Shown here piece after piece: positions 62,531 to 64,000 of a DNA stretch of 64,000 nucleotides (position 1 is the first letter of the stretch; every line of letters begins with the position of its first letter). Source of the DNA: an uncultured Nesterenkonia sp. GTDB taxonomy: Bacteria; Actinomycetota; Actinomycetes; Actinomycetales; Micrococcaceae. Made by a program: the position numbers and the translations under genes. The stretch spans positions 62,001-126,000 of the forward strand of contig CANLUC010000003.1 in NCBI GenBank assembly GCA_947494195.1, in the 5' to 3' direction. The notes under the pieces were generated by a model. It worked only from the letters and a program-made list of their open reading frames with translations. It ran no database searches and was not told the origin of the DNA.

Positions 62531-64000
62531 CAGCGCCCCTCCTCGGTCTCGTCGGTGTCCTGCTGACGTGACGCAGCGGCACGCGCCCGGCGCCGTTCGG
62601 CGATGGTCATCTGGGACCACTCACTCTCAGAGATCTGCGGAACCTCTTGGACGCGGTCCTCACGGGCGTCCCCTGCTGTGCCCGCCGAAGGCCGCAGCGG
62701 GGAGCTCGGCAGGCTGCTCGCGGAGAGGCCGGCGAAAGCTGGTGCGGGACCGCCCTGAGCGGCGGTCTCAGTGCTCTCGCTCGCCTCGCGACGCCTGAAT
62801 CGCCCCGAGCCCCGGTAGAGCACGTCGACGCCGAGTTCCTTCTCGGAGAGCCCGGAGAATTTCTTTCCAGCTGCGAAGAACTTCCTGCGGGCAATCAGCT
62901 GCATCAGCGGATGGGTGAACAGGAAGACCAGGATGACGTCGATGACAGCGGTGAGGCCCAGCGTGAAGGCGAATCCGCGGACGTTGCCCACGGCCACCAG
63001 GTAGAGGACGACGGCGGCGATCACGTTGACCGCCTTGGAGGCGAGGATCGTTCGCCGGGCACGCGACCAGCCGGCCTCGACGGCACCCGGAAGAGATCTG
63101 CCTTCGCGCAGCTCGTCCTTGATGCGCTCGAAGTAGACGATGAAGGAGTCGGCGGTCAGACCGATGGCGACGATCAGGCCCGCGATGCCGGCCAGGGAGA
63201 GGCGGTAGCCGTCGCTCCAGCCCAACAGCGCGATGGCCCACCAGGTCATGACGCCGGCGACGACCAGGGAGACGATCGTGACCAGGCCGAGCGTGCGGTA
63301 CTGGAAGAGCGCGTAGCCCGCGACGAGCGCCAGCCCGATGACGCCGGCAAGCAGGCCGAGTCGCAGCTGCTCCTCACCGAGGGTCGCAGAGATCTGCTGT
63401 TCCGACTCGATCTCGAAGCTGATCGGCAGCGAGCCATAGCGCAGCTGTTCGGAGAGGCTCCGCGCCTCGTCCTCGCTGAAGTCGCCGGTGATCTGCGGAC
63501 GCCCGTCGACGATGGCTGCCTGCGTGGTGGGGGCTGAGATGACCTGTCCGTCGAGCATGATGGCGAACTGGTTTCGCGGAGCCTCCAGACCCAGCAGCCG
63601 GGTCGTCGTGTCGCTGAAGGCCTCGGTGCCTTCGGCGTCGAAGTTGATCGTCACGGCCCACCGCCCGGTGGACTGGCCGGCTCCGGACTGCTCCATGCCG
63701 AAGCTGGAGTCTTCGATGTTGGTCCCGGGCACTGCCACGGGCCCCAGCAGATACTTCATGCCGCTCTCAGGGTCGCAGGAGACCAGTGGTTCATCCGGCG
63801 AGGATTCTGCTCGATCCTCAAGACTGATCTCGGTGCTGCACTCGAAGTTCGCGAAGTCTGCTGCGATCTCGGGGGTGATCCAGTTGGGGTCCGAGCCGTT
63901 TTCGGACTCAGCGGTGGGCTCTTCAAAGTCTTCGGGCTGCGCCTGTTCCTCATCCTCAGCGCTGCCGAGCTGCTCCTCAAGAGCCTCCGCGTCCTCCTCG
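62530..64000 (-). CDS. secD: Protein translocase subunit SecD (partial, 5' end outside window)
   Basis: The C-terminal 489 or so codons of SecD, continuing in frame to the right edge. From the edge, an acidic stretch (EEDAEALEEQLGSAEDEEQ) lies in the P1 periplasmic region, then SGMKYLLGPVAVPG, the typical SecD joint ADNGMKYLLGP-like motif. Five of the membrane helices and GLIVAIGLTADSFIVYFERIKDE, the RND signature with its conserved Asp, follow. A basic and disordered C-terminal tail of about 110 residues ends the protein. It is cotranscribed with secF. Confidence 0.94.
   Translation of the reverse strand, partial: EEDAEALEEQLGSAEDEEQAQPEDFEEPTAESENGSDPNWITPEIAADFANFECSTEISLEDRAESSPDEPLVSCDPESGMKYLLGPVAVPGTNIEDSSFGMEQSGAGQSTGRWAVTINFDAEGTEAFSDTTTRLLGLEAPRNQFAIMLDGQVISAPTTQAAIVDGRPQITGDFSEDEARSLSEQLRYGSLPISFEIESEQQISATLGEEQLRLGLLAGVIGLALVAGYALFQYRTLGLVTIVSLVVAGVMTWWAIALLGWSDGYRLSLAGIAGLIVAIGLTADSFIVYFERIKDELREGRSLPGAVEAGWSRARRTILASKAVNVIAAVVLYLVAVGNVRGFAFTLGLTAVIDVILVFLFTHPLMQLIARRKFFAAGKKFSGLSEKELGVDVLYRGSGRFRRREASESTETAAQGGPAPAFAGLSASSLPSSPLRPSAGTAGDAREDRVQEVPQISESEWSQMTIAERRRARAAASRQQDTDETEEGR

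Overview
The window is a stretch of ordinary chromosome from a high-GC actinobacterium. The gene content and order point to Micrococcales, most likely Micrococcaceae, and a Nesterenkonia-like organism is my best guess. Supporting signs are the proB-proA-nadD-rsfS-tRNA-Ala block, an RbpA without its zinc-ribbon cysteines next to a polyprenol-phosphate mannosyltransferase, a sigma-70 factor with a long Ala/Lys-rich tail beside parE, pepA-lpdA-sucB-lipB-lipA, and secD-secF-rel. I see no insertion sequence, prophage, CRISPR array, rRNA or integrase.

Layout. 1-4.5 kb: proline and NAD synthesis, a ribosome silencing factor and tRNA-Ala(GGC). 4.6-12.3 kb: redox and stress genes (aldo/keto reductase, an SDR fused to a helical domain, catalase, a small SAP/Rho-N-like protein, a general-stress SDR, a zinc alcohol dehydrogenase). 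12.2-20.8 kb: DUF3054, an RlmA-like methyltransferase, NfeD plus an SPFH protein, rbpA, ppm, a degenerate amidohydrolase and an SKI2-type helicase. 20.9-29.1 kb: an MFS transporter and a divergent LacI-controlled alpha-glucoside locus (GH13 enzyme, LacI regulator, MalE/F/G). 29.1-37 kb: glutamate dehydrogenase, an aldehyde dehydrogenase with DUF779 and a divergent GAF regulator, a YigZ protein, a GAF-ANTAR protein, a CBS protein and ctaB. 37-44 kb: parE, a DUF7455-like protein, sigA, DUF4192 and PAC2 proteins. 44-54 kb: pepA, lpdA, a two-lipoyl E2, a receptor-like kinase, lipB, lipA and DUF4191. 54-64 kb: rpsD, alaS, ruvX, an AbiEi-like protein, rel, secF and the 3' part of secD.

Regulation is readable in places. 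The alpha-glucoside locus has two exact, oppositely oriented 14-bp operators, one in the spacer of the GH13 promoter and one on the malE promoter. Several genes carry a TAGRCT -10 element 12-13 bp before the first base of the start codon, which predicts leaderless mRNAs. Convergent gene pairs and operon ends are closed by long, nearly perfect hairpins of 14-22 bp.

No obviously new defence or biosynthetic system stands out. The most unusual items are a conserved-looking amidohydrolase without metal ligands that overlaps the helicase gene, the SDR-helical fusion, a GAF regulator whose C-terminus looks SARP-like, a kinase with altered HRD and DFG motifs, and two lipoyl domains in one gene whose DNA differs only at silent sites.
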